Assembly (NCBI RefSeq): GCF_041052385.1
Contig: NZ_CP163439.1
Span: 8,297,001 to 8,361,000, forward strand
Reading direction: 5' to 3'
Source of the DNA: Streptomyces sp. R28
GTDB taxonomy: Bacteria; Actinomycetota; Actinomycetes; Streptomycetales; Streptomycetaceae
Length of the DNA stretch: 64,000 bases
Shown here: one piece after another, positions 9,411 to 17,782 of the stretch
How the letters are laid out: each line of letters opens with the position of its first letter
Numbering within the stretch: the first letter of the stretch is position 1
Program-made: the position numbers and the translations under genes
The notes under the pieces: generated by a model
Database searches by the model: none
What the model was told of the DNA's origin: nothing
The model's input: the letters and a program-made list of their open reading frames with translations, nothing else

Positions 9411-10406
9411 ATGAGCAGCACCTCCACCACGTCGGCTCCACCGCCCGGCACACAGGCGCCGCCGCCGACGAAAGCCCCACCCCGTCGCGGGCGGCGACCG
9501 ACGCGCACCGGCTGGCGGCGGGCGCTGCGCCGGGACTGGCAGCTGTACTCGCTGGCCGTCCTGCCGCTGCTGTTCTTCCTGGTCTTCCGCTATCTGCCGA
9601 TGATCGGGAACGTGATCGCCTTCCGGCGCTTCGAGCCCGGCGGATCGATGTTCGGCGCGGACTGGGTGGGCCTGCGCTATGTGCGCATGTTCCTCAGCGA
9701 CCCGACCTTCTGGCAGGTGTTCCGCAACACCCTGTGGCTCGGCGGGCTCACGCTCGTGTTCTGCTTCCCGATCCCGCTCGTCCTCGCTCTCCTGCTGAAC
9801 GAGGTGCGCCGGCGCTCCCTGAAGCGGTTCGTGCAGTCGGTGTCGTACCTCCCGCACTTCCTGTCGATCGTGATCGTCGCGGGCCTCACCCTGCAGATGC
9901 TCGCCACGGACGGGCCGGTCAACCACGCCCTGGGGTGGTTCGGGCACGACCCGATCCGGTTCATCCAGGAACCCGAGTGGTTCCGCACTGTCTACGTCGG
10001 CTCCGAGATCTGGCAGACCGCGGGCTGGGGCACGATCCTCTACCTGGCCGCGCTCACCACCATCGACGAGGACCTGTACGAGGCCGCCCGCCTCGACGGC
10101 GCCAACCGCTGGCAGCAGATCTGGCACGTCACCCTGCCCGGCATCCGCCCCACCATGATCACGCTGTTGATCCTCAACGTCGGCACTTTCATGGCGGTCG
10201 GCTTCGAGAAGGTCCTGCTGCTGTACAACCCGCTGACCTACCCGACCGCCGACGTGATCTCGACGTACGTGTACCGGGCGGGCGTCGAGTCCAACAGCTT
10301 CAGCTACGCGGCCGCCATCGGGCTGTTCGAGGCGATCATCGGCCTGGTCCTGATCACGTCCGCCAACACGCTCTCGCGCCGCACAGTGGGGACCAGCCTG
10401 TGGTGA
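9411..10406 (+). CDS. ABC importer permease, LplB-like (aldouronate)
   Basis: A CUT1 sugar importer membrane subunit of 331 aa. A Pro-rich cytosolic N terminus (about 40 residues) is followed by six predicted transmembrane helices, the first near residues 45-65 (LAVLPLLFFLVF). The EAA loop that docks the ATPase is visible as EAARLDGANRWQQIWHVTLP. Resemblance is to LplB-type permeases of aldouronate and complex-polysaccharide importers. ATG 9411 has a GGGAGG site 8 bases upstream; an earlier in-frame GTG would overlap the operator. It opens an operon running to the GH42 gene: its stop overlaps the second permease. No ATPase gene is nearby. Confidence 0.9.
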   Translation: MSSTSTTSAPPPGTQAPPPTKAPPRRGRRPTRTGWRRALRRDWQLYSLAVLPLLFFLVFRYLPMIGNVIAFRRFEPGGSMFGADWVGLRYVRMFLSDPTFWQVFRNTLWLGGLTLVFCFPIPLVLALLLNEVRRRSLKRFVQSVSYLPHFLSIVIVAGLTLQMLATDGPVNHALGWFGHDPIRFIQEPEWFRTVYVGSEIWQTAGWGTILYLAALTTIDEDLYEAARLDGANRWQQIWHVTLPGIRPTMITLLILNVGTFMAVGFEKVLLLYNPLTYPTADVISTYVYRAGVESNSFSYAAAIGLFEAIIGLVLITSANTLSRRTVGTSLW

Positions 10407-11272
10407 AGCCGAGCCGTTCCTACCGGGTCTTCCAGGGCGTCAACGGGGTGGTCCTCACCCTCGTCGTGCTGGTGACCCTGTATCCCTTCGTCAACATCGT
10501 CGCGAGGTCCTTCAGCGGGGAGCGCCAGATCCGGGCCGGTGAAGTGACCCTGTGGCCCAAGGGGTTCAACCTCACCACGTACAAGATCGTGTTCCAGGAC
10601 GCGATGTTCTGGCGGAACTACGGCAACACCGTGTTCTACACGGTCGTATCGACCGCCGTGGCCATGGCCCTGACGACCTGTTACGCCTACGTTCTGTCGA
10701 AGAAGAACCTCAAGGGCCGCGGGGTGCTCGTCGGCATCGCCGTGTTCACGATGTTCTTCACCGGCGGACTGATCCCCAACTACATCCTGGTCACCGAGCT
10801 CGGACTGAAGAACAGCGTCTGGGCGATCGCGCTGCCCAACGCGATCAGTGTCTTCAACCTGCTGGTGATGAAGGCCTTCTTCGAGAGCCTGCCGACCGAG
10901 CTGGAGGAGGCCGCGCAGATCGACGGCCTGAGCACCTACGGCATCCTGCTCAGGATCGTGCTGCCGCTGTCCAAGGCGGTCGTCGCGACCATGGTGCTCT
11001 TCTACACGGTGTCCTTCTGGAACTCCTGGTTCAGCGCGTTCCTCTACATGGACCACTCCGACCTGATGCCGGTCACCGTCTATCTGCGCAACCTCATCGC
11101 GGGTGCCACCGGCGGCGGCAACGCGGGCGCGGACACCGCGGAGCTCAGCCAGGTCGGCGCGAGCATCCAGGCCGTCACGATCGTGCTCACCGCGCTGCCG
11201 ATCATCTGCGTGTACCCGTTCGTCCAGCGCTTCTTCGTCTCGGGCGTGATGCTCGGCGCGGTCAAGGGCTGA
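10403..11272 (+). CDS. ABC importer permease, YtcP-like (aldouronate)
   Basis: Second CUT1 membrane subunit, 289 aa, YtcP type. Six predicted transmembrane segments; the first begins GVVLTLVVLVTLYPFVNI. The EAA loop reads EEAAQIDGLSTYGILLRIVLP, and the C terminus ends in the characteristic YPFVQRFFVSGVMLGAVKG. It forms the import channel with the preceding LplB-like protein. Two adjacent GTG codons (10400 and 10403) can start it; both overlap the previous stop, so translation is coupled. About 190 bases with small hairpins (one at 11288-11302) separate it from the binding-protein gene. Confidence 0.9.
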   Translation: MKPSRSYRVFQGVNGVVLTLVVLVTLYPFVNIVARSFSGERQIRAGEVTLWPKGFNLTTYKIVFQDAMFWRNYGNTVFYTVVSTAVAMALTTCYAYVLSKKNLKGRGVLVGIAVFTMFFTGGLIPNYILVTELGLKNSVWAIALPNAISVFNLLVMKAFFESLPTELEEAAQIDGLSTYGILLRIVLPLSKAVVATMVLFYTVSFWNSWFSAFLYMDHSDLMPVTVYLRNLIAGATGGGNAGADTAELSQVGASIQAVTIVLTALPIICVYPFVQRFFVSGVMLGAVKG

Positions 11273-11465
11273 CGGCGTGTCTGCCCACCGGCGCGACGCC
11301 GGAGTGTCCTGCTCCGTCTCGGCCGTGCGCACCCTCCCGGCGGTGACCCGTCGGGCGCAGGCGGCGGGACCGCACGGCCGGCCCACCCGATGCCGGTGCG
11401 ACGGCGCAGGCAGCCCGGTCGGCACCAACCACAACCGTGTCCCCAAGACCAGGAGGATCTGAGTG

Positions 11466-13118
11466 ATGAACGCTGGACAACTGTCACGGCGCCAAGTTCT
11501 CGCCGCCGCAGGCTTTGTCGGCCTCGCCCCCCTCACCGGCTGCGGCGGCGGTGAGGACGGAGGCGACTCCAAGGACCTTTCCAAGAAGCAGAACGGCGCG
11601 ATGAAGGAGTACCGGGCCGGCCAGCAGTTCAAGGCCACCAAGGCGCTGTCCTTCTCGATGCTGCACAACGACAACCCGGTCTACCCCCTCAAGAACAGCT
11701 GGCTGTTCTGGAAGGAGGTCACCAAGCGCACCGGGATCACCATCAAGCCCCTCGACGTCCCCCTGGCCGACTACGAGAAGAAGCGCAGCGTCCTCATCGG
11801 CGCGGGTGATGCACCCTTCATCATCCCGAAGACGTACCACCCCGGCGAGGTCGCCTTCGTGTCCTCGGGGGCGATCCTCCCGGTCAGCGAGTACGTGCAC
11901 CTGATGCCCAACTTCCAGGCCAAGGTGAAGAAGTGGAAGCTCGAGCCCGAGCTCGACTCCATCCGCCAGTCCGACGGCAAGTACTACCTGCTGCCCGGTC
12001 TGCACGAGAAGCCGAAGTCCGGCTACTCGCTGTCCTTCCGCACGGACATCCTCGACAAGCACGGACTGACCCTGCCCACGACATGGGACGAGGTGTACGA
12101 CGTCCTCAAGGCGCTCAAGGCGGAGTACCCCGACAAATACCCCTGGACCGACCGCTGGAGCACCAACACCCCCTTCCCGTGCGGGGCGTTGTTCCAGTAC
12201 CTCGGCCAGGCCTACGGGGTGAAGGCCGGTTGGACGTACGACAACATCAGCTTCGACACCAAGGCGCAGCAGTTCGTCTTCACCGCGGCCCAGGACGCCT
12301 ACCGGCAGATGATCGAGTACCTGAGGAAGATCGTCGCCGAGAAGCTCCTCGACCCCGAGAGCTTCACCCAGCAGGACGACCAGGCCATGCAGAAGCTGCT
12401 GGCCGAGAAGTCCTATGTGATCAGCGCCAATCCGCAGGAGTTGGTGCAGAACTACCGCTACAACCTGGGCAAGCAGGTCAAGGGCTCGAAGATCGAGATG
12501 ATCCCGGTGCCGCTCGGCCCGGCCGGACCGATCCTGCTGAGCGGCATCCGGCTGGAGAACGGCGTCATGATCTCCAGCAAGGCCCTCAAGAGTTCCGACT
12601 TCGTCGCGATGATGCAGTTCGTGGACTGGCTCTGGTACTCCGACGAGGGCCAGAAGTTCTGCAAGTGGGGCGTCAAGGGCGTCACGTACACCGAGTCCGG
12701 CGGCACGTACACGCTGGAGCCCGGGATCTCACTGATGGGCTCCGACCCGGACGCCCCGAAGGACCTCCAGAAGGACTACGGCTTCTTCAACGGCGTGTTC
12801 ACCTACGGCGGCAGCTGGGAGCTGGTCTCCTCCAACTTCAGCCCCGACGAGAAGAAGTTCCAGGACGTCATGTCCCAGCGCAGGGAACTGCCCGTCGACC
12901 CGGCCCACCCGCTGCAGTCCTTCGAGCAGGAGCAGGCGACCCTCTGGGACACCCCGCTCAAGGACCACGCCATCCAGAACACCCTCCAGTTCGTGCTCGG
13001 CAAGCGGCCCATGTCCGAATGGGACGCCTACGTCAGCGAGTTGAAGGCCAAGAACATGGACCAGCTCGTCGACCTGCACAACAAGGCGCACGAACGCTTC
13101 AAGAAGGAGAACGGGTGA
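11466..13118 (+). CDS. Aldouronate-type ABC substrate-binding lipoprotein
   Basis: Extracellular binding protein of 550 aa, long for the class but usual for LplA-type proteins. The N terminus has a twin-arginine motif (SRRQVLAAAGF) and a lipobox ending GC at about residue 25, so a Tat-exported lipoprotein is predicted. The remainder shows the two-lobed CUT1 binding-protein pattern, with aromatic-rich segments suited to sugar stacking. Gene order (two LplB/YtcP permeases, binding protein, GH67 nearby) matches aldouronate uptake loci of Paenibacillus and Geobacillus. I start at ATG 11466, nine bases after AGGAGG; GTG 11463 is also possible. The substrate assignment comes from context. Confidence 0.88.
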   Translation: MNAGQLSRRQVLAAAGFVGLAPLTGCGGGEDGGDSKDLSKKQNGAMKEYRAGQQFKATKALSFSMLHNDNPVYPLKNSWLFWKEVTKRTGITIKPLDVPLADYEKKRSVLIGAGDAPFIIPKTYHPGEVAFVSSGAILPVSEYVHLMPNFQAKVKKWKLEPELDSIRQSDGKYYLLPGLHEKPKSGYSLSFRTDILDKHGLTLPTTWDEVYDVLKALKAEYPDKYPWTDRWSTNTPFPCGALFQYLGQAYGVKAGWTYDNISFDTKAQQFVFTAAQDAYRQMIEYLRKIVAEKLLDPESFTQQDDQAMQKLLAEKSYVISANPQELVQNYRYNLGKQVKGSKIEMIPVPLGPAGPILLSGIRLENGVMISSKALKSSDFVAMMQFVDWLWYSDEGQKFCKWGVKGVTYTESGGTYTLEPGISLMGSDPDAPKDLQKDYGFFNGVFTYGGSWELVSSNFSPDEKKFQDVMSQRRELPVDPAHPLQSFEQEQATLWDTPLKDHAIQNTLQFVLGKRPMSEWDAYVSELKAKNMDQLVDLHNKAHERFKKENG

Positions 13119-13801
13119 GCAGCGGCGTACACACGGCCGACTTCGGCGCCGGAGTCCTCTCCCGCGCCGTCGCCCTGATCCACACCCTCGTCACCGTGCA
13201 GGCCCTGCTGCTCCTGGCCGCCGCGCCCGGTCTCGCCGGCCTGCTCCTCCTCGGCCCCGACCCCGCCAACCTGCCCCTGGCCGCCGTATGCCTGCTGCCG
13301 CTCGGCCCGGCCCTGGCCGCCGCGCTGTACGCCCTGCACCACCGCAGCCGCGACCTCACCGACCTGCACCCGGCCCGGACCTATGCGCGCGGCTGGCGGC
13401 TCAACGCCCTCCCGGCGCTGAAACTCTGGACGCCCCTGCTCGCCTGGCTGACCGTCATCGCGTTCACCCTCACCCACTTCTCCGCCACCGGCCTGCCCGG
13501 CTGGTGGGCGGTGCTGCTCGGGGCGATCGGTGCCGGCTTCCTGCTGTGGGGTGCGCACGCGCTGGTCCTCACCTCGCTGTTCGCCTTCCGCAGCCGTGAC
13601 ACGGCCCGCCTCGCCGCGTACTTCCTGTTCCGGCACGGCCGCGCCACCCTGGGCGCCGCCTCCCTGCTCGTACTCGTGGCCGCGTCGACCGCCCTGCTGA
13701 CCGAGGCCCTGCCCGCCCTGCTGGCCGCCCCGCTGCTGCTCTCCCTGCTGCACAGCAGCCGCCCGGTGATCACCGAGACCCAGGAGGACTTCACCGGATG
13801 A
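13115..13801 (+). CDS. DUF624 (YesL-like) membrane protein
   Basis: Integral membrane protein of 228 aa with about five hydrophobic segments and a conserved TDLHPARTYARGWRLNA stretch between helices 2 and 3. It resembles the DUF624/YesL family, which is often encoded within LplABC-type oligosaccharide import operons and whose function is unknown. Both ends are coupled: its GTG overlaps the binding-protein stop, and its TGA overlaps the GH42 ATG. This suggests a membrane accessory to the importer. Leu, Ala and Pro dominate the sequence. Confidence 0.8.
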   Translation: MSSGVHTADFGAGVLSRAVALIHTLVTVQALLLLAAAPGLAGLLLLGPDPANLPLAAVCLLPLGPALAAALYALHHRSRDLTDLHPARTYARGWRLNALPALKLWTPLLAWLTVIAFTLTHFSATGLPGWWAVLLGAIGAGFLLWGAHALVLTSLFAFRSRDTARLAAYFLFRHGRATLGAASLLVLVAASTALLTEALPALLAAPLLLSLLHSSRPVITETQEDFTG

Positions 13802-15822
13802 CCGCGCCGCGCACCCCGAGGATCCCGTACGGCGGCGACTACAACCCCGAGCAGTGGCCGGAGCCCGCCTGGGACGACGACCACCGCCTGTTCACACGGG
13901 CCCGCATCGACACCCTGACCGTCGGCGTCTTCTCCTGGTCCCTCACCCAACCCGCCCCGGACACCTACGACTTCACGATCCTCGACCGCATCCTCGACCG
14001 CGCCGCCGCCGAGAGCCGCCGGATCTGCCTGGCCACCGGCACCGCGGCCCTCCCGCCCTGGCTCGCGAAGCGGCACCCCGAGGTCAACCGCACCGACTTC
14101 GAGGGCCGCCGCCACCGCTACGGCCAGCGCCACAACTTCTGCCCCAGCTCACCGGCGTACCGCAGCCACGCCACGGCGATGGCCGCCCGCCTCGCCGAAC
14201 GCTACGGGGGTCACCCGGCGTTGCTCGCCTGGCACATCAACAACGAGTACGGCGGAGTGTGTTACTGCGACCTGTGCGCGGCCGCCTTCCGCACCTGGCT
14301 CCAAGACAGGTACGGCACCCTCGACGCCCTCAACGACGCCTGGTGGACCACCTTCTGGTCCCACCACTACACCGACTGGGGCGAGATCGAGCCCCCGAAC
14401 GCCCTCACCGAGCACTGGCGCGGCCCCGACCACACCGCCTTCCAGGGCATCACCCTCGACTACTCCCGCTTCACCACCGACGCCCTCCTCGGCTGCTTCC
14501 TCGCCGAGAAGGAGGTGATCCGCGCCCACGACTCCGACACCCCCGTCACCACCAACTTCATGGGCATGTTTCGCCCCCTCGACTACCACCGCTGGGCGCC
14601 CCACCTCGACTTCGCCTCCTGGGACAGCTACCCGCCCCTCGACGCCCCGCCCACCTGGCCCGCCCTCGCCCACGACCTGATGCGCGGCCTCAAGGACGGC
14701 GCCCCCTTCTGGCTGATGGAGCAGACCCCGTCCACGACGGCCTGCCGTGACGTCAACCCCCTGCGCCGCCCCGGCGAACTCCGCCTCGCCACCTTCCAGG
14801 CCATCGCCCACGGCGCCGACGCCGCCCTCTACTTCCAGATGCGCGCCTCCCGCGGCGCCTGCGAGAAGTACCACGGCGCGGTCATCGGGCACGCGGGGCG
14901 AGACGACACCCGCGTGTTCCGTGAGGTGGCCGATCTGGGGCGGGAGTTGGCGGCCCTCGGCGACGCGACCCTCGGCTCCCGCACCCCGGCCCGCACCGCC
15001 CTGCTCTTCGACTGGGACAGCTGGTGGGCCCTGGAGATCTCCGACGGCCCGTCTCGGCTGGTCAAGTACCAGGAGGTGGTCCACGCCTACTACCGCGCCG
15101 CTCGCGAGGCCGGCGCGGACGTGGACGTCGTCCCGGTCACGGCCGACCTCACGGCGTACGACGTGGTCCTCGCCCCTGTGCTGCACATGGTGAAAGGTGA
15201 CCTCGCGGAGCGCCTGGAAGCCGTCGCCGCACGCGGCGGCACCGTCCTGACGAGCTTCCTCTCCGGCCGCGTCGACGCACACGACCGCGCCTTCCTCACC
15301 GACGTCCCCGGCCCGCTCGCGCCGCTCATGGGCGTCCGCGTCGACGAAGGGGACGCGCGGCCGCCGGACGTCGTACAGCCCGTCCAGCTGGGGCAGCTGA
15401 CCTGCGAGGCGCGTCTGGTCTTCGAGATCGTGCTGCCGCGCGGCGCCGAGCCGGTCGGCACGTACGGCGCCGACTTCTACGCGGGCACCCCGGCCGTGAC
15501 CCGCAACCGCTTCGGTGAGAGCGAGGGCGAGGGCTGGTACGTGGCCACCGCCCTCGACCAGCCCGGCGTGAACTGGATCGTCCGCCGGATCCTGGCTCGC
15601 CACGACCTGCTCGGCCCGTACGCCGACCACCCCGCCCTGGAGACCGCGACCCGGGTCGCCCCCGACGGCACCCGTCTCCTCTTCCTCCTCAACCACGCCA
15701 CCGAACCGGCCCACCTGACGGCCCACACCACCGCCACCGACCTGCTGACCGGCAAGCGGGTCGAGGAGGGCGAGCCACTGACCCTCGACCCGCTGAGCCC
15801 AGTGATCCTCCGCAGTCAGTAG
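13798..15822 (+). CDS. GH42 beta-galactosidase-family glycoside hydrolase
   Basis: Cytosolic retaining glycosidase of 674 aa, the full GH42 length. The TIM-barrel domain starts at GGDYNPEQWP. The acid/base is E150 in HINNEYGG and the nucleophile E308 in WLMEQTPS. The Cys cluster CYCDLC after the acid/base resembles the GH42 zinc site. The trimerisation and C-terminal beta domains follow, with FLLNHATEP near the end. Most GH42 enzymes remove beta-galactose; some take alpha-L-arabinopyranosides. In a xylan/aldouronate operon the target may be a galactosyl or arabinopyranosyl decoration, which is inference. The 3' end overlaps the convergent GH67 gene by 7 bases. Confidence 0.93.
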   Translation: MTAPRTPRIPYGGDYNPEQWPEPAWDDDHRLFTRARIDTLTVGVFSWSLTQPAPDTYDFTILDRILDRAAAESRRICLATGTAALPPWLAKRHPEVNRTDFEGRRHRYGQRHNFCPSSPAYRSHATAMAARLAERYGGHPALLAWHINNEYGGVCYCDLCAAAFRTWLQDRYGTLDALNDAWWTTFWSHHYTDWGEIEPPNALTEHWRGPDHTAFQGITLDYSRFTTDALLGCFLAEKEVIRAHDSDTPVTTNFMGMFRPLDYHRWAPHLDFASWDSYPPLDAPPTWPALAHDLMRGLKDGAPFWLMEQTPSTTACRDVNPLRRPGELRLATFQAIAHGADAALYFQMRASRGACEKYHGAVIGHAGRDDTRVFREVADLGRELAALGDATLGSRTPARTALLFDWDSWWALEISDGPSRLVKYQEVVHAYYRAAREAGADVDVVPVTADLTAYDVVLAPVLHMVKGDLAERLEAVAARGGTVLTSFLSGRVDAHDRAFLTDVPGPLAPLMGVRVDEGDARPPDVVQPVQLGQLTCEARLVFEIVLPRGAEPVGTYGADFYAGTPAVTRNRFGESEGEGWYVATALDQPGVNWIVRRILARHDLLGPYADHPALETATRVAPDGTRLLFLLNHATEPAHLTAHTTATDLLTGKRVEEGEPLTLDPLSPVILRSQ

Positions 15823-17762
15823 ATGCGGCGCCCATGTGCGTCGGGCACACCCGACTTGCGGAGGAAGTAGCTGTTCACCTGGTCACGCCACTCGCGGGCG
15901 CTCCGGAGCTGCTCCTCGAACCGCTCCGTCACCCGCGCGTGGCGCGCCGGGTCCACGAGTTCCACCAGTGATGCCCACACATCCCGGGCGGCCTCCACCT
16001 CCTCCACGCCCTCGAAGTGCGTGTCGTAGATGTGCTGGATCACCGTCTTGCCGCTGTGCAGCATGTGCCCGTACGACATGTGGTGGAAGAACAGCAGCAG
16101 CTCGTCGGGGCAGGTGTCCGGCGACTCGTACCTCTCGGCCCACGGCTTGGCGTACTGCCCCGCGAACCCGGTTCCGGTCGCCGCGCTCCGGTCGACGCCC
16201 AGGCCGTGACGGTCGGCGAAGTGGTAGGTGCCCCAGGGGCTGTACTCATAGCCGTCGACGCTCGGCCCGTAGTGGTGCCCCGGCTGCACCATCCAGCCCA
16301 CGCCGAGGGGAGCGGTGTACTTCTCGTACGTCCGCCACGAGCCGTCCAGGATCGCGCGCAGCCCCGCCGCCGGACCGGTGCCGAAGGTGAGCCGGATCCA
16401 TTCGTCGAGGATCTGATGCGGATCCGCGTGCGGCTGCCAGGCCAGTCGGCCGAAGGTGTACAGGTTCGCCTGGGCCAGCGGGTGCCCGGTCCAGAACGGG
16501 TCGTCACCGACGTTGGACACGGCGACGATCCCGCCGCGCGCCACCTCCCCGACAGAGGACTCCCCGTCGGCCCGGAACCGCAGCACCTCGCTCCACATCG
16601 GTCCCAGCCAGCACACATGCCGCTGCTGCCCGGTGTACTCCTGCGTGGCCTGCAGCTCCACCGCCAGCCGGGTGCGCGGCATCGCGCCGATCAGCGGCGA
16701 GACGGGCTCGCGCACCTGGAAGTCCATCGGCCCGTGCTTCACCTGGAGCACGGCGTCGGCGGCGAACTCCCCGTCCAGCGGCACGAAATGGTCGTACGCG
16801 GCACGCGCCCGATCCGTCGTCCGGTCCCGCCAGTCCTGCCGGTGGTCGTAGACGAACGCCCGCCAGTGCACCGTGCCGCCGTGCGGTGCGAGCGCCGCGG
16901 CCAGCATGTTGGCACCGTCCGCGTGGCTGCGGCCGTAGGCGAACGGCCCCGGCTGCCCCTCCGAGTCGGCCTTCACCACGTACCCGCCGAAGTCGGGGAT
17001 CGCCTCGTACACCCGCGCGGTCGCCTCGGCCCACCAGCCGCGCACGTCCTCGTCCAGCGGATCGGCCGTGGACAGCCCGCCCAGCACGATCGGCGCGGCG
17101 AAGGTGACCGACAGATGGGTACGGAGGCCGTACGGCCGCAACGCGCCCGCGATGTCCGCCACCTCACCGAGCCGGTCGGTCAGCAGGTGCGCCTCGGCCG
17201 TGTGCACGTTGACGTTGTTCACGGCCACGGCATTGATCCCGCAGGCCGCCAGCAGCCTGCCGTACGCCCGCACCCGCCCCAGTAGCTCCCCGCGTGCCCG
17301 CCCGTCCTCCCAGAACAGCGACCCGCCGGCGTATCCGCGCTCCACCTGGCCCATGACCGGATGCACGGCCACGTTGTCCCAGTGATCGAGCATGCGCAGC
17401 GCCGACTCGGGCCGGTGCTCCTCACGTTCGTACGAACCCTCGAACGCCGCGTCTGCGAGCCGTACGACGTGGAACAGGCCGTACAGCAGCCCGGACCCCC
17501 CGGACGCGGTGACGGTCGTACGGCCGTCACCGCGCTCGACAGTGAACGCCTCGCCGCTGTCGCCGCCGGTCAGTTCCAGCAGCAGGTCGTACGGTTCGGG
17601 GGACGCGTCGCGCGAGACGCTTCCCCCGAACCGTGCGCAGGCCTGCGCCACTTCCCCCCGCACCGTGTCCACCAGCGGACCCGAGCCGCGGATCAGCGTC
17701 CGCCGGGTGCCGATCGGCCGGAACACCTCGTCCGGCAGCCAGGCCGGATCGACACCCTGCAT
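15816..17762 (-). CDS. aguA: GH67 alpha-glucuronidase
   Basis: Intracellular alpha-glucuronidase of 648 aa that removes (4-O-methyl-)glucuronic acid from the non-reducing end of aldouronates derived from glucuronoxylan. Length and motifs fit GH67: the general acid Glu in KADSEGQPGP, the catalytic Asp in GPMDFQVREP, and the partner Glu in QATQEYTGQ. Further family signatures are LDHWDN and WLGPMW. No signal peptide is present, consistent with action after import by the adjacent importer. It is convergent with the GH42 gene and lies 20 bases downstream of the GH92 gene on the same strand, with which it could be cotranscribed. Confidence 0.95.
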   Translation of the reverse strand: MQGVDPAWLPDEVFRPIGTRRTLIRGSGPLVDTVRGEVAQACARFGGSVSRDASPEPYDLLLELTGGDSGEAFTVERGDGRTTVTASGGSGLLYGLFHVVRLADAAFEGSYEREEHRPESALRMLDHWDNVAVHPVMGQVERGYAGGSLFWEDGRARGELLGRVRAYGRLLAACGINAVAVNNVNVHTAEAHLLTDRLGEVADIAGALRPYGLRTHLSVTFAAPIVLGGLSTADPLDEDVRGWWAEATARVYEAIPDFGGYVVKADSEGQPGPFAYGRSHADGANMLAAALAPHGGTVHWRAFVYDHRQDWRDRTTDRARAAYDHFVPLDGEFAADAVLQVKHGPMDFQVREPVSPLIGAMPRTRLAVELQATQEYTGQQRHVCWLGPMWSEVLRFRADGESSVGEVARGGIVAVSNVGDDPFWTGHPLAQANLYTFGRLAWQPHADPHQILDEWIRLTFGTGPAAGLRAILDGSWRTYEKYTAPLGVGWMVQPGHHYGPSVDGYEYSPWGTYHFADRHGLGVDRSAATGTGFAGQYAKPWAERYESPDTCPDELLLFFHHMSYGHMLHSGKTVIQHIYDTHFEGVEEVEAARDVWASLVELVDPARHARVTERFEEQLRSAREWRDQVNSYFLRKSGVPDAHGRRIY

Positions 17763-17782
17763 GAGACCCCCAATGCACCTGC

